NCBI GenBank assembly: GCA_000824825.2
Contig: LM655188.1
Span: forward strand, 1 to 60,823
Direction of reading: 5' to 3'
Length of the DNA: 60,823 nt
Source: Mesorhizobium sp. ORS 3324
GTDB taxonomy: Bacteria; Pseudomonadota; Alphaproteobacteria; Rhizobiales; Rhizobiaceae
The notes under the pieces were generated by a model, which did no database searches, was not told the DNA's origin, and saw only the letters and a program-made list of their open reading frames with translations. How positions within the stretch are numbered: position 1 is the first letter of the stretch; each line of letters opens with the position of its first letter. Made by a program: the position numbers and the translations under genes. Of the stretch, positions 15,881 through 24,075 are shown one piece after another.

Positions 15881-16536
15881 TGTGGGATTGGTCCTTCACG
15901 CTCGAAATCCTGCCGACGCTGGCGAGCGCGGCGATCATCACCGTCGAGGCGACGCTGATCGGTTTCGTGATAGCGGCCTTGCTCGGCCTGGTGCTCGCCC
16001 TGGTGCGCATCGCCATACCGTGGACCGCCTGGCCGATCTCGGTACTGGTCGAGCTGATCCGCTCGACGCCGCTGCTCATCCAGATCTTCTTCCTCTATTT
16101 CGTCTTTCCGAAATTCGGGATCGTGCTGGACGCCTTCACCGCCGGCGTGATCGCGATCGGGCTTCATTACGCGGCCTACTGCTCCGAAGTGTATCGCGCC
16201 GGATTCGACAACATTCCGCGCGGGCAATGGGAGGCGTCGATCGCGCTCAACCTGCCGCAATGGGCGACCTTCAGGGACATCATCATCCCGCAAGTCATTC
16301 CGCCGATCGTTCCGGCGCTCGGCAACTATCTGGTGGCGCTGTTCAAGGAGACGCCGCTGCTCTCGGCCATTGCCGTTCTCGAACTGATGCAGACGGCCAA
16401 GATCATCGGCTCCGACACCTTCCGCTACACCGAGCCGATGACGCTGGTCGGGCTGTTCTTCCTGGTGATGAGCCTGGTGTCGGCCGCGATCATCCGTGTT
16501 CTCGAACGCCTGCTCAACCGGAGGACCTCACGATGA
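15880..16536 (+). CDS. ehuD: ABC transporter permease, EhuD-like (HisMQ family)
   Basis: This 218-residue permease is related to its neighbour. It starts MWDWSFTLEILPTL, carries LIRSTPLLIQIFFLYF and the coupling loop WEASIALNLPQWATF. The ATG at 15880 overlaps the previous stop by one base, and its stop overlaps the ATPase start by 4 bases. In-frame sequence upstream of 15880 is a shadow of ehuC. Confidence 0.87.
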   Translation: MWDWSFTLEILPTLASAAIITVEATLIGFVIAALLGLVLALVRIAIPWTAWPISVLVELIRSTPLLIQIFFLYFVFPKFGIVLDAFTAGVIAIGLHYAAYCSEVYRAGFDNIPRGQWEASIALNLPQWATFRDIIIPQVIPPIVPALGNYLVALFKETPLLSAIAVLELMQTAKIIGSDTFRYTEPMTLVGLFFLVMSLVSAAIIRVLERLLNRRTSR

Positions 16537-17312
16537 CAGAGAAGCCCATGGTGCGCTTCGACAATGTGTCGAAACGTTATGGCGCCTTGACGGTTCTCGA
16601 CGGGCTCAGCCTCGACATCGCGCGCGGCGAGAAGGTTTCGATCATCGGACCTTCCGGCTCCGGCAAGACGACCGTGCTGCGCATGCTGATGACGCTCGAG
16701 ACGATCAATGACGGCGTCATCTGGGTCGAAGGCGAACCGCTCACGCATATGGAGAAAGGCGGCAAGCTGGTTCCGGCCAATCTTGCCCATATCAGGCGGG
16801 TGCGGGCCAAGATCGGCATGGTCTTCCAGTCGTTCAACCTTTTCCCGCATATGACTGCATTGCAGAACTGTATCGAGGCGCCGATAACGGTCCTCGGCAT
16901 GAAGCGGAAAGATGCGGAGGAGCGCGCGGCGGAGCTGCTCAATATGGTCGGCCTGTCGGAGAAGAAGGACCACTATCCCTCGCAGCTCTCCGGTGGCCAG
17001 CAGCAGCGCGTCGCGATTGCCCGCGCCTGCGCCATGCGGCCGAAGATCATGCTGTTCGACGAGGTGACCTCGGCGCTCGACCCCGAGCTTGTCGGCGAAG
17101 TGCTGCAGGTGATAAGGCAGCTCGGGCGGGAGCATGACCTCACTATGCTGATGGTCACCCATCAGATGGGTTTCGCGAAGGAATTCTCCGACCGGGTCTG
17201 CTTCTTCTATCAGGGCAAGATCTGCGAGCAGGGACCTCCAGGCGAGCTGTTCGGCGCGCCGAAGAACGAACGGACGCGGCAATTCCTGCGCGCGGTACTG
17301 GAGGCTGGATGA
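16533..17312 (+). CDS. ehuA: ABC transporter ATP-binding protein, EhuA-like
   Basis: This 259-residue ATPase of the polar amino-acid uptake class has Walker A GPSGSGKT near residue 39, the Q-loop VFQSFNLFPH, signature LSGGQQQR, Walker B IMLFDEVTSALD and the H-loop VTHQMGF. The start is the ATGA overlap with ehuD. Its stop overlaps the following regulator by 4 bases. It energises import by EhuBCD. Confidence 0.9.
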   Translation: MTEKPMVRFDNVSKRYGALTVLDGLSLDIARGEKVSIIGPSGSGKTTVLRMLMTLETINDGVIWVEGEPLTHMEKGGKLVPANLAHIRRVRAKIGMVFQSFNLFPHMTALQNCIEAPITVLGMKRKDAEERAAELLNMVGLSEKKDHYPSQLSGGQQQRVAIARACAMRPKIMLFDEVTSALDPELVGEVLQVIRQLGREHDLTMLMVTHQMGFAKEFSDRVCFFYQGKICEQGPPGELFGAPKNERTRQFLRAVLEAG

Positions 17313-18046
17313 GCCGCAACGACGATGCGGTGATAGAGCAGGCCACGACCGGTCAAACGCGACCGCCTTCGGCAAGGGAGCGGTCGGAACGCATCTACAG
17401 GATCCTGCGCGATCGTATCTGCCTGCTGGACTATCCCCCCGGAAGCCATCTCTCCGAAGAGGAGCTCGCCCAGGAGTTCGAAGTCAGCCGGACTCCGGTG
17501 CGGCGCGTGCTGGCGCGGCTGGAATCGGAAGGCCTCGTCCAGTCCGTCCACGGCGTGGGCACGATCGTCACCGACGTGGACATCGAGGAACTGGAGCAGG
17601 TCTACCATCTGCGCATGGAACTGGCGGAGCTGATCGGCAAGCTATCGCCGATCCCCCGCACCGCCGCCGATCTCGACCGCATACGCGCGCTGATGGAGCG
17701 CTGCGACGCCCATATCCGCAGTCCCGATCAGCGCGCATTCCTGCGGCTCAACATGGATTTCTTCTACGAGCTCAGCGCGATGACCGGAAACCAGCCCCTG
17801 CGCGACATCAGCGAGCGGCTCTACATCCAGGTTGCACGGGTCGTCCTGAAGATGATGCCGCAGCTCGGACTGGTCGAGGAGTTCACCGCGTTCCGCCGGG
17901 AAATCGAGGAGGTGCTCGCGGCGGCCGAGATCGGCGACTGGGCTTCGATCGGGCACATCAGGCGGGCACATATCTCGATGAGCTTCCGGCGCATGATGCT
18001 GCACCGGAATGATGACAAGGAAGGTTTGCGCGTTCCGAAAGCCTGA
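17309..18046 (+). CDS. GntR-family transcriptional regulator (FadR/FCD class)
   Basis: This 245-residue regulator has an N-terminal winged helix (ERIYRILRDRICLLDYPPGSHL region, then LAQEFEVSRTPVRRVLARLESEGLV split at VSRTPVRR) and a C-terminal all-helical FCD ligand-binding domain from about residue 100 to 235. It overlaps ehuA by 4 bases (ATGA), so it is co-transcribed with the transporter. The likely target is the divergent 14028-14240 region, with the transported compound or a breakdown product as ligand; both points are inference. Confidence 0.88.
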   Translation: MSRNDDAVIEQATTGQTRPPSARERSERIYRILRDRICLLDYPPGSHLSEEELAQEFEVSRTPVRRVLARLESEGLVQSVHGVGTIVTDVDIEELEQVYHLRMELAELIGKLSPIPRTAADLDRIRALMERCDAHIRSPDQRAFLRLNMDFFYELSAMTGNQPLRDISERLYIQVARVVLKMMPQLGLVEEFTAFRREIEEVLAAAEIGDWASIGHIRRAHISMSFRRMMLHRNDDKEGLRVPKA

Positions 18047-18194
18047 TCGCGTTTCGACGATGCATGCGCCGGCCCGCAAGCAGCACCAGTTTTCCGTGCA
18101 TGTTCCAGCCCTGCACCACCCTGCCGGTGCGTCTCGACCATTGTTGAGCGCGTGGTTTGGTGGGAAACTTGTGGCTTCAGCATGGGAGGTCAAA

Positions 18195-18383
18195 ATGCCC
18201 AATAGTTTCAAGACCGGTGACGTCGTCAGGCTGAAATCCGGAGGCCCGGAGATGACCGTGAGCGACGGGGCGGCGTCGGGCACTTATCTGTGCCACTGGT
18301 TCAACCGCGAGGGCGACGTCTGGACTCCGCAGCATGCCGGCTTCAAGTCGGATCAGCTGGTGGTGGTGGACGAGCCGAAATAG
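18195..18383 (+). CDS. YodC-family small protein (DUF2158)
   Basis: This 62-residue protein begins MPNSFKTGDVVRLKSGGPEM, the hallmark of the DUF2158/YodC family, followed by CHWFNREG and a C-terminal FKSDQLVVV. SD GGGAGG is at 18184-18189. It is a small beta-barrel-like cytoplasmic protein whose role is not established. Confidence 0.85.
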   Translation: MPNSFKTGDVVRLKSGGPEMTVSDGAASGTYLCHWFNREGDVWTPQHAGFKSDQLVVVDEPK

Positions 18384-18520
18384 TCTCCATGCCTCCGAGA
18401 GGCTGCTTTCCGGTGCCTGCCGACCTGGTATCGGCGGAACGAGCGACGGATTTGCTCTGCCAACGCGTTTAACGGCTGAAGCGCGGCCGCCAATGGCCGC
18501 GCGCAACCGGAGACGAAAGC

Positions 18521-18958
18521 ATGATCCGCCGTTCGATATTTGTCGTTGTCCTTGGCCTGCAGGGCGCCGCGGCGGCCGCCCAGACAACGACGCCAGCCCC
18601 TGCCCCCGCACCAGCGCAACCAGCCCCGACTGCCTCAACGCCCGCCACCGCCAAGCCGGGCATCACGCTGGAGAAATTCGAGGCGCGGCGGGAGAAGACC
18701 TTCATGGCCGCCGACACAGACGGCGACGGCAAGGTCAGCCTCGCCGAATGGACGGCATTCCAGGCACAGCGCAAGGCCAAGGGCGATCCCGCCAAATCCT
18801 TCGCGCGCATGGATGCCAACAAGGACGGATTCGTCGACAAGTCCGAGCTCGACGCGTTCCTCGCCAAGCGCTTCGCCAGGCTCGACAAGAACAGCGACGG
18901 CGTGCTCAGCGCCGACGAAAGGTCGGGCCACAAAACCGCTCCCAATCAGGAGCAATGA
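18521..18958 (+). CDS. Exported EF-hand calcium-binding protein
   Basis: This 145-residue protein has a signal peptide (MIRRSIFVVVLGLQGAAAAA), a Pro/Ala/Thr-rich linker, then three EF-hand loops: DTDGDGKVSLAEW, DANKDGFVDKSE and DKNSDGVLSADE. It is likely periplasmic or surface-exposed and binds calcium. It stands 45 bases before an ECF sigma factor gene on the same strand, suggesting a shared envelope-stress or metal-linked regulon. Confidence 0.85.
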   Translation: MIRRSIFVVVLGLQGAAAAAQTTTPAPAPAPAQPAPTASTPATAKPGITLEKFEARREKTFMAADTDGDGKVSLAEWTAFQAQRKAKGDPAKSFARMDANKDGFVDKSELDAFLAKRFARLDKNSDGVLSADERSGHKTAPNQEQ

Positions 18959-19003
18959 CCGAGAGGTTATGCAGCACGATGATCATCGGGAGCGCCCCGG
19001 CTG

Positions 19004-19546
19004 ATGGGCGCCGATCCGGACGAGGAACTGGTACGGCGCATCGGCGCCGGCGACGCAGCCGCCGTGCAGGCGATGGTGGCGCGCAAGCTGCCGCGCGTGC
19101 TTTCGCTCGCCACCCGCATGCTGGGCGACGCGGCCGAGGCCGAGGACGTGGCGCAAGAGACCTTCGTGCGCATCTGGCGTCATGCCTCCGGCTGGCGCCA
19201 GGGCCGCGCGCGCTTCGACACCTGGATCCACCGCGTGGCGCTCAACCTCTGCTACGACCGGCTGCGGCGCCGCCGCGAATGGACCACGGACGAACTGCCG
19301 GAGGTGGCCGATGAGGCACCGCTTCCCGACGCCGTTGGCGGAGACGACGGCCGGCGCGTCCAGCAGGCTTTGCAGCGGATCGCGCCGCGCCAGCGCGAGG
19401 CGATCGTGCTGGTCTATTATCAGGAGATGTCCAACATCGAGGCCGCCGGCGCCATGCAGGTCAGCGTCGATGCGCTGGAAAGTCTGCTCGCGCGGGGTCG
19501 TCGCGCGCTGCAGGCTATGCTTGCCGGAGATAATGGCGATGGCTGA
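19004..19546 (+). CDS. ECF-family RNA polymerase sigma factor
   Basis: This 180-residue protein has sigma region 2 (TRMLGDAAEAEDVAQETFVRIW, with DVAQETFVRIW diagnostic) and region 4 (PRQREAIVLVYYQEMSNIEAA, then HTH AGAMQVSVDALESLLARGR). It lacks regions 1 and 3, as expected for ECF sigma factors. The ribosome site is weak. Two membrane proteins follow, the first a probable anti-sigma factor. Confidence 0.9.
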   Translation: MGADPDEELVRRIGAGDAAAVQAMVARKLPRVLSLATRMLGDAAEAEDVAQETFVRIWRHASGWRQGRARFDTWIHRVALNLCYDRLRRRREWTTDELPEVADEAPLPDAVGGDDGRRVQQALQRIAPRQREAIVLVYYQEMSNIEAAGAMQVSVDALESLLARGRRALQAMLAGDNGDG

Positions 19547-19614
19547 GACGGCGAAGGCAGCTTTGTGCATGAAGGCGCGGGGGGCCGCGTCGCGACGACG
19601 GAAGGGGGAAAGAG

Positions 19615-20064
19615 ATGGCTGAGAACCGCAAAGGGACCGACGAGCCGATGGATGCCCGGCGCTTCGCCGCACTGGCGGATGCCTATGGCAGCGCCTTGCA
19701 TCGGTGGCCGCAGGCAGAACAGGCTGCCGCGACGCTTTTTGCCGAAAGCGACGAGGGCCGCGCCATCCTCAGGCGCGCTGGCAGGCTCGACGCCATCCTC
19801 GACCGTCACCACGTCGAAGCCCCGAGCCGGACGCTGCATAGCGAGATCGTCGCCAACGCCGCGACACAGCTCAGGCAGGGACGGCATCGCCGGTTCTGGT
19901 GGCTGGGCTTCGGGCTTGCCGGGGTCGGCCTCGCCGGCGCGGTGGCCGGGCTGGCGCTGGTCACCGTCGTCACCCCCGACTCCGCGTCCGAGCATTATGT
20001 GATGGACGCCAACGCAACGTCGTTCGGCGATGCCGGTCCCGAAGCCGACACGGAGGACCTATGA
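19615..20064 (+). CDS. Probable membrane anti-sigma factor
   Basis: This 149-residue protein has a cytoplasmic helical N-terminus of about 95 residues, one transmembrane helix (FWWLGFGLAGVGLAGAVAGL) and a short acidic periplasmic tail. Its position directly after the ECF gene and its topology fit an anti-sigma factor, although no zinc-binding HxxxCxxC motif is visible. Its last 4 bases overlap the start of the next gene (ATGA). Confidence 0.7.
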   Translation: MAENRKGTDEPMDARRFAALADAYGSALHRWPQAEQAAATLFAESDEGRAILRRAGRLDAILDRHHVEAPSRTLHSEIVANAATQLRQGRHRRFWWLGFGLAGVGLAGAVAGLALVTVVTPDSASEHYVMDANATSFGDAGPEADTEDL

Positions 20065-20507
20065 GCGCTCGTCTTTTCGCGGCATCGCTGGTGCTGAACG
20101 TCTTTCTGATCGGTGCCGTTGCCGGTGGCGCCGGCTGGCTGATCGGCCGCTCCGGCGTGGGCTATTCGCTGGAATCGGCGGGCTGGCAGCTTCCCGCCAA
20201 CGACCGCAAGGCATTCCGCCAGGCGCTGCGCGACGTTCGTCGCGAGTCGAGGCAGACCATTCTCGACGGGCAGCAGGCGCGGCGCGAAGCGGCAAACCTT
20301 CTGCAGCAGCCGACGCTCGATGCGACGGCGCTCGCGGCGGCGCTCGAGCGGGCGCGCGCCGCCGACGCTACCGTCCGCACACGGCTGGAGCAGCGCATCG
20401 TCGAGTTCGCCGCATCGAGCTCGCCGGAGGACCGTAAGCTGCTGGCCGAGGCCTTGCTGCGGCATGTCGGCAGGCAGCGGCCGCCCCCGGCAAAAAATAC
20501 GCCCTGA
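20061..20507 (+). CDS. Periplasmic heavy-metal-sensor-like protein (CnrX/ZraP type)
   Basis: This 148-residue protein has an N-terminal membrane anchor (LFAASLVLNVFLIGAVAGGA) and a long helical periplasmic domain with the pattern NDRKAFRQALRDVRRESR and EAANLLQQPTLD. These are typical of CnrX/NccX/ZraP-like sensors that sit over an anti-sigma factor. Translational coupling with the upstream gene supports a three-part sigma/anti-sigma/sensor module. No obvious His/Met metal site stands out, so metal binding is unproven. Confidence 0.72.
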   Translation: MSARLFAASLVLNVFLIGAVAGGAGWLIGRSGVGYSLESAGWQLPANDRKAFRQALRDVRRESRQTILDGQQARREAANLLQQPTLDATALAAALERARAADATVRTRLEQRIVEFAASSSPEDRKLLAEALLRHVGRQRPPPAKNTP

Positions 20508-20619
20508 GGAGCGACGGAAACCGCTGGCTAGCTCCGTTCAACGGAAGAGGGACAAGCCTGCTGCCGCGCGAATGCGGGGGGCAGGTGGTTTCAACCTTGA
20601 GAAACTTGGGGAGTATCCC

Positions 20620-20904
20620 ATGAACGGTCTGACGAAATATTCGCTCGCTGCCGCCCTCGCCATCGGCGGGACAGCCGCTGCAAGCGCGGCTTCCGCAATG
20701 CCGATCGCTCCGGTTGGGGCGCCGGCGCTGGCGGAACGCGCGGCCTGGGGCTGCGGTCCGGGCTGGCATCCCAATCCTTGGGGACGCTGCGTTCCCAATC
20801 GCCGCATCATCTATCCGGGCTATTACTATTGGGGCGGACCGCGCTTTTATATCGGCCCGGTCTGGCACCCGTACCACCGCTGGCATCACTGGCGCCGCTG
20901 GTAA
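20620..20904 (+). CDS. GCG_CRPN-type small exported protein
   Basis: This 94-residue protein has a signal peptide (SLAAALAIGGTAAASAASA). The mature peptide contains WGCGPGWHPNPWGRCVPN, which matches the short Cys-rich GCG/CRPN pattern, followed by a Tyr/Trp/His-rich tail (YYYWGGPRFYIG, then HRWHHWRRW). Length and composition fit the GCG_CRPN family seen in rhizobia; the function is unknown. A second family member lies at 24076-24345 on the other strand. Confidence 0.8.
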   Translation: MNGLTKYSLAAALAIGGTAAASAASAMPIAPVGAPALAERAAWGCGPGWHPNPWGRCVPNRRIIYPGYYYWGGPRFYIGPVWHPYHRWHHWRRW

Positions 20905-20918
20905 AGCCCAGCCCAGTT

Positions 20919-20947
20919 CACGATACCGGCGCCGACGCCGGATCGTG
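20919..20947. terminator. Hairpin after the GCG_CRPN gene
   Basis: Arms CACGAT-CCGGCG and CGCCGG-ATCGTG pair with one bulged base around the loop CCGA, 14 bases after the stop codon. The following sequence is only moderately T-rich, so this is a weak terminator or mRNA-end structure. Confidence 0.5.
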
Positions 20948-20977
20948 AGCTTTGATCTTTCAGAACCGGCCCGGCCG

Positions 20978-22474
20978 ATGCGACTTGCGTCGGCCCTTGC
21001 GACGGAGGCTGCGTTGCCCCTATCCGTTTCAAATACCGCTCAGCCGGATCCAGCCTTGGTCGCGCTCAACCGCTTTGGGCTGGGCGCGAGACCCGGCGAC
21101 GAATTCGGCAAGATCGCCGGCGACGCGCGCGGCTATCTCAAGGCCGAACTAACGCAGCCCGACATAGCCCTGATCTCGACCGACGATCCGGCGAATGCCG
21201 GGCTGCTGGACAGCACCGCCGCTATCCAGGCGAGCATGGCGGCGAATGCCGAACGCAAGGCTGCCAGGGAGCGCCTGCCGGCAGCATCCATGGTGCCGGC
21301 GGTGACGGATGCTCCACCCGGCACCGCCGAAACGGCGGCGCCTAGGCCGGCCATGCCGCCGGTCGAGGCCGACATCTACCGCGCCGATGCGCAAGCCCGC
21401 TTCAACAAGGCGCTCGGCGCCGGCGCCGGCTTTGTCGAGCGGCTGGTCGGCTTCTGGTCGAACCATTTCTGCGTCTCCGTCGCCAAGGGCCAGCTGGTGC
21501 GGGCCTGCGCCGGCGCTTTCGAGCGCGAGGCCATCCGCCCCTTCGTGCTCGGCCGCTTCGCCGACATGCTGCTGGCGGTCGAGCATCACCCGGCGATGCT
21601 GTTCTATCTCGACAACCAGCAGTCGATCGGGCCGGATTCCCGCGCCGGCAAAAGACGCGGACGCGGCCTCAACGAGAACCTCGCCCGCGAGATCCTGGAA
21701 CTGCACACGCTGGGCGTCGGCAGCGGCTATGCCCAGGCCGATGTCACCAGTTTCGCCGGCATGCTGACCGGCTGGACGATGGCCGGACGGAAGGGGAGAT
21801 TGGGCGAACCCGGCTCTTTCGTCTTCAACGCCAACGCCCACCAACCCGGCGAGGCGATGCTGCTCGGCAAGACCTATGCCGCCGGCGGCATGGGTCAGGC
21901 CGAGGCCGCGCTCAACGACATTGCGAGCCATGCGGCGACCGCGCGGCACATCGCCACCAAGCTCGCCCGCCATTTCATAGCGGACGATCCGCCGCCGGCG
22001 GCGGTCGACCGCCTTGCCGAGGCTTTCGCCAAGACGGACGGCGATCTCCGCGCGCTGGCGCTTGCCCTGATCGACATGCCAGAGGCCTGGTCGACGCCGC
22101 TCTCCAAGCTGCGCTCGCCCTTCGACTATGTCGTTGCGGTCCGGCGGGCGATCGGCCCATCCGCCGGCAACGAGCCGCAACGGACGCTTCGCTGGCTAAG
22201 GGCGCTGGGCGAGCCGCTCTGGCAACCGCCGGGGCCGAACGGCTTTTCCGACCGGACCGAAAATTGGGCTTCGGCCGAGGGCCTGAAGACGCGGCTCGAC
22301 ATCGCCTGGCAGGCGGCGCGACAGGCGAGCGACATCGGCAATCCCAACGATATGCTTGCCACCCTGGTCGGCGCTTCGGCCTCGGCCGAGACGCGAGAAG
22401 CGATCGCACGGGCCGAGTCTAAAGAGCAGGGTCTGGCGCTGCTGCTGATGGCGCCGGAATTCCAGCGCAGATAG
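20978..22474 (+). CDS. DUF1800 family protein
   Basis: This 498-residue protein has the DUF1800 pattern: N-terminal LVALNRFGLGARPGDE, the central core VGFWSNHFCVSV, then GLNENLAREILELHTLGVGSGYAQADVTSFAGMLTGWT, of which LNENLAREILELHTLGV is the family hallmark. The function is not established; members are paired with DUF1501 proteins and are thought to act at the envelope. The ATG at 20978 is chosen; an in-frame GTG at 20945 inside the preceding hairpin is an alternative. The following DUF1501 gene is 28 bases away. Confidence 0.87.
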   Translation: MRLASALATEAALPLSVSNTAQPDPALVALNRFGLGARPGDEFGKIAGDARGYLKAELTQPDIALISTDDPANAGLLDSTAAIQASMAANAERKAARERLPAASMVPAVTDAPPGTAETAAPRPAMPPVEADIYRADAQARFNKALGAGAGFVERLVGFWSNHFCVSVAKGQLVRACAGAFEREAIRPFVLGRFADMLLAVEHHPAMLFYLDNQQSIGPDSRAGKRRGRGLNENLAREILELHTLGVGSGYAQADVTSFAGMLTGWTMAGRKGRLGEPGSFVFNANAHQPGEAMLLGKTYAAGGMGQAEAALNDIASHAATARHIATKLARHFIADDPPPAAVDRLAEAFAKTDGDLRALALALIDMPEAWSTPLSKLRSPFDYVVAVRRAIGPSAGNEPQRTLRWLRALGEPLWQPPGPNGFSDRTENWASAEGLKTRLDIAWQAARQASDIGNPNDMLATLVGASASAETREAIARAESKEQGLALLLMAPEFQRR

Positions 22475-22502
22475 TCCCACCATCGACGAGCGGAGACGCG
22501 GC

Positions 22503-23741
22503 ATGAGCCTTCTTTGTGAAACTCCCAATCCCTCCCGCCGCGCCGTGCTGATGACCGGCGGCGCGCTGTTTGCCTGGGCCTATCTGCCGCGTTTCGCACG
22601 CGCCGCCGACAGCCACGATCCGCGCCTGATCGTCATTGTGCTGCGCGGCGCACTGGATGGCCTGTCGACGGTCGGCCCGGTTGGCGATCCCGATTATGCC
22701 GGCCTGCATGGCGACATCGCGCTTTCGCTCTCAGGCGCCAATGCGGCGCTACCGCTCGATCCCTTCTTCGCCGTCAATCCGGCGATGCCGGTGTTCGCAC
22801 GCCTGTTCAGGGCGGGCCAGGCAGCCGTGGTGCACGCCGCCGCTACCGGCTACCGCGACCGCTCGCATTTCGACGGCCAGGACGTGCTGGAGAGCGGCCT
22901 TCCCGGCCCCGGCAATGCCACGACCGGATGGCTCAACCGGGCGCTCGCCAGCCTGCCCGCAGGCGACCGGGTGGCGAAGGCAGGCGGGCTCGCGATTGGG
23001 CCTTCGACGCCGCTGGTGATCCGCGGCGCCGCGCCCGTGCTCGGCTGGGCGCCGCAGGCCTTGCCGACGCCCGGCGATGCGCTGGCGGAGCGTGTGCTCG
23101 ATCTCTACAACCACCGCGATCCGGTGCTGGCGGCAGCCTTGCAGAAGGGCCTCGACGCCGACCGGATGGCGATGAGCGGCGAGCTCGATGGCAAGACGAT
23201 GAAACCCAAAGGCGGCCTCGACAATGCCGCCGGCATGCGGCAGTCCGCGCAAGGCGCGGCGAAGCTGATGGCGGCGGACGACGGGCCGCGCATCGCAGCG
23301 CTTGCCTTCGACGGCTGGGACACGCATGTCAACGAAGGCGGCGCCACCGGCCGGCTCGCCAACCTGCTCGGCGGCCTCGACGGCGCCTTCGCGGAATTCG
23401 AGAAGGGGCTGGGCGAGCGCTGGCAGGACACGGCGATCGTCGCCGTGACCGAGTTCGGTCGCACCGCCCGCATCAACGGCACCGTCGGCACCGACCACGG
23501 CACCGGCACGGTGGTGCTGCTTGCCGGCGGCGCGATCAAGGGCGGCCGCGTCGTCGCCGACTGGCCGGGCCTGAAGCCGGCTCAGCTTTACGAAGGCCGC
23601 GACCTGGCGCCGACCAGCGACGTGCGCGCAGTGCTGAAGGGCCTGCTCGCCGACCAGTTCGGGCTGTCGGCTGCGGTGCTTGGAGACAAGGTGTTTCCGG
23701 AGTCGGCGGCGGTGAAGCCGATGCGGGATTTGGTGGTGTGA
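22503..23741 (+). CDS. DUF1501 family protein (Tat-exported)
   Basis: This 412-residue protein has a twin-arginine leader (SRRAVLMTGGALFAWAYL). It shows the DUF1501 features LIVIVLRGALDGLSTV, SHFDGQDVLESG, FDGWDTHVNEGG and VTEFGRTARINGT followed by TDHGTGTVVLLAGG. The fold resembles the alkaline phosphatase/sulfatase superfamily. It is the standard partner of the upstream DUF1800 protein. Confidence 0.88.
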   Translation: MSLLCETPNPSRRAVLMTGGALFAWAYLPRFARAADSHDPRLIVIVLRGALDGLSTVGPVGDPDYAGLHGDIALSLSGANAALPLDPFFAVNPAMPVFARLFRAGQAAVVHAAATGYRDRSHFDGQDVLESGLPGPGNATTGWLNRALASLPAGDRVAKAGGLAIGPSTPLVIRGAAPVLGWAPQALPTPGDALAERVLDLYNHRDPVLAAALQKGLDADRMAMSGELDGKTMKPKGGLDNAAGMRQSAQGAAKLMAADDGPRIAALAFDGWDTHVNEGGATGRLANLLGGLDGAFAEFEKGLGERWQDTAIVAVTEFGRTARINGTVGTDHGTGTVVLLAGGAIKGGRVVADWPGLKPAQLYEGRDLAPTSDVRAVLKGLLADQFGLSAAVLGDKVFPESAAVKPMRDLVV

Positions 23742-23783
23742 GCCTCGACCTGCCCGTCGGTAACAGTGCGGCGTCTGCTGTCA

Positions 23784-23961
23784 TTCGTCATCCACGGGCG
23801 GAGCAAGGAGCGAAGCGACGCGCGCAGACCCTAGAACCCGTGAAGTGAGGCGTCGCCGCGGTGCAGAATTCTGCTCCGCTGCATCCCTCGGCTGAAGTCA
23901 CGGAATGGATTCTCGGGTTTCCGCGTCCGCTTCGCTCCTTGCTCCGCCCGTGGATGACGAA
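23784..23961. repeat. Long inverted repeat with 34-bp perfect arms
   Basis: The left arm 23784-23817 and right arm 23928-23961 are exact reverse complements (both contain GGGCGGAGCAAGGAGCG or its complement), separated by 110 bases. The element fills the gap between the converging DUF1501 and GCG_CRPN genes. It carries no ORF I can support and may end transcription from both sides. Confidence 0.85.
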
Positions 23962-24075
23962 GCTGAAAGGCTTCGGCCAATCACGAACCTTTCCGCGAAG
24001 CTCAACAAAATGAGCTCAACAAGAGAACGCCCGCGCCGTTTCCGGGGGCGGGCGTCGCTAGCGATCCGCCGGCGA

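Noticed and set aside
23742..24075. Insertion sequence with terminal inverted repeats
   Set aside because: The 34-bp arms enclose only 110 bases, no transposase remains, and no target-site duplication is visible.
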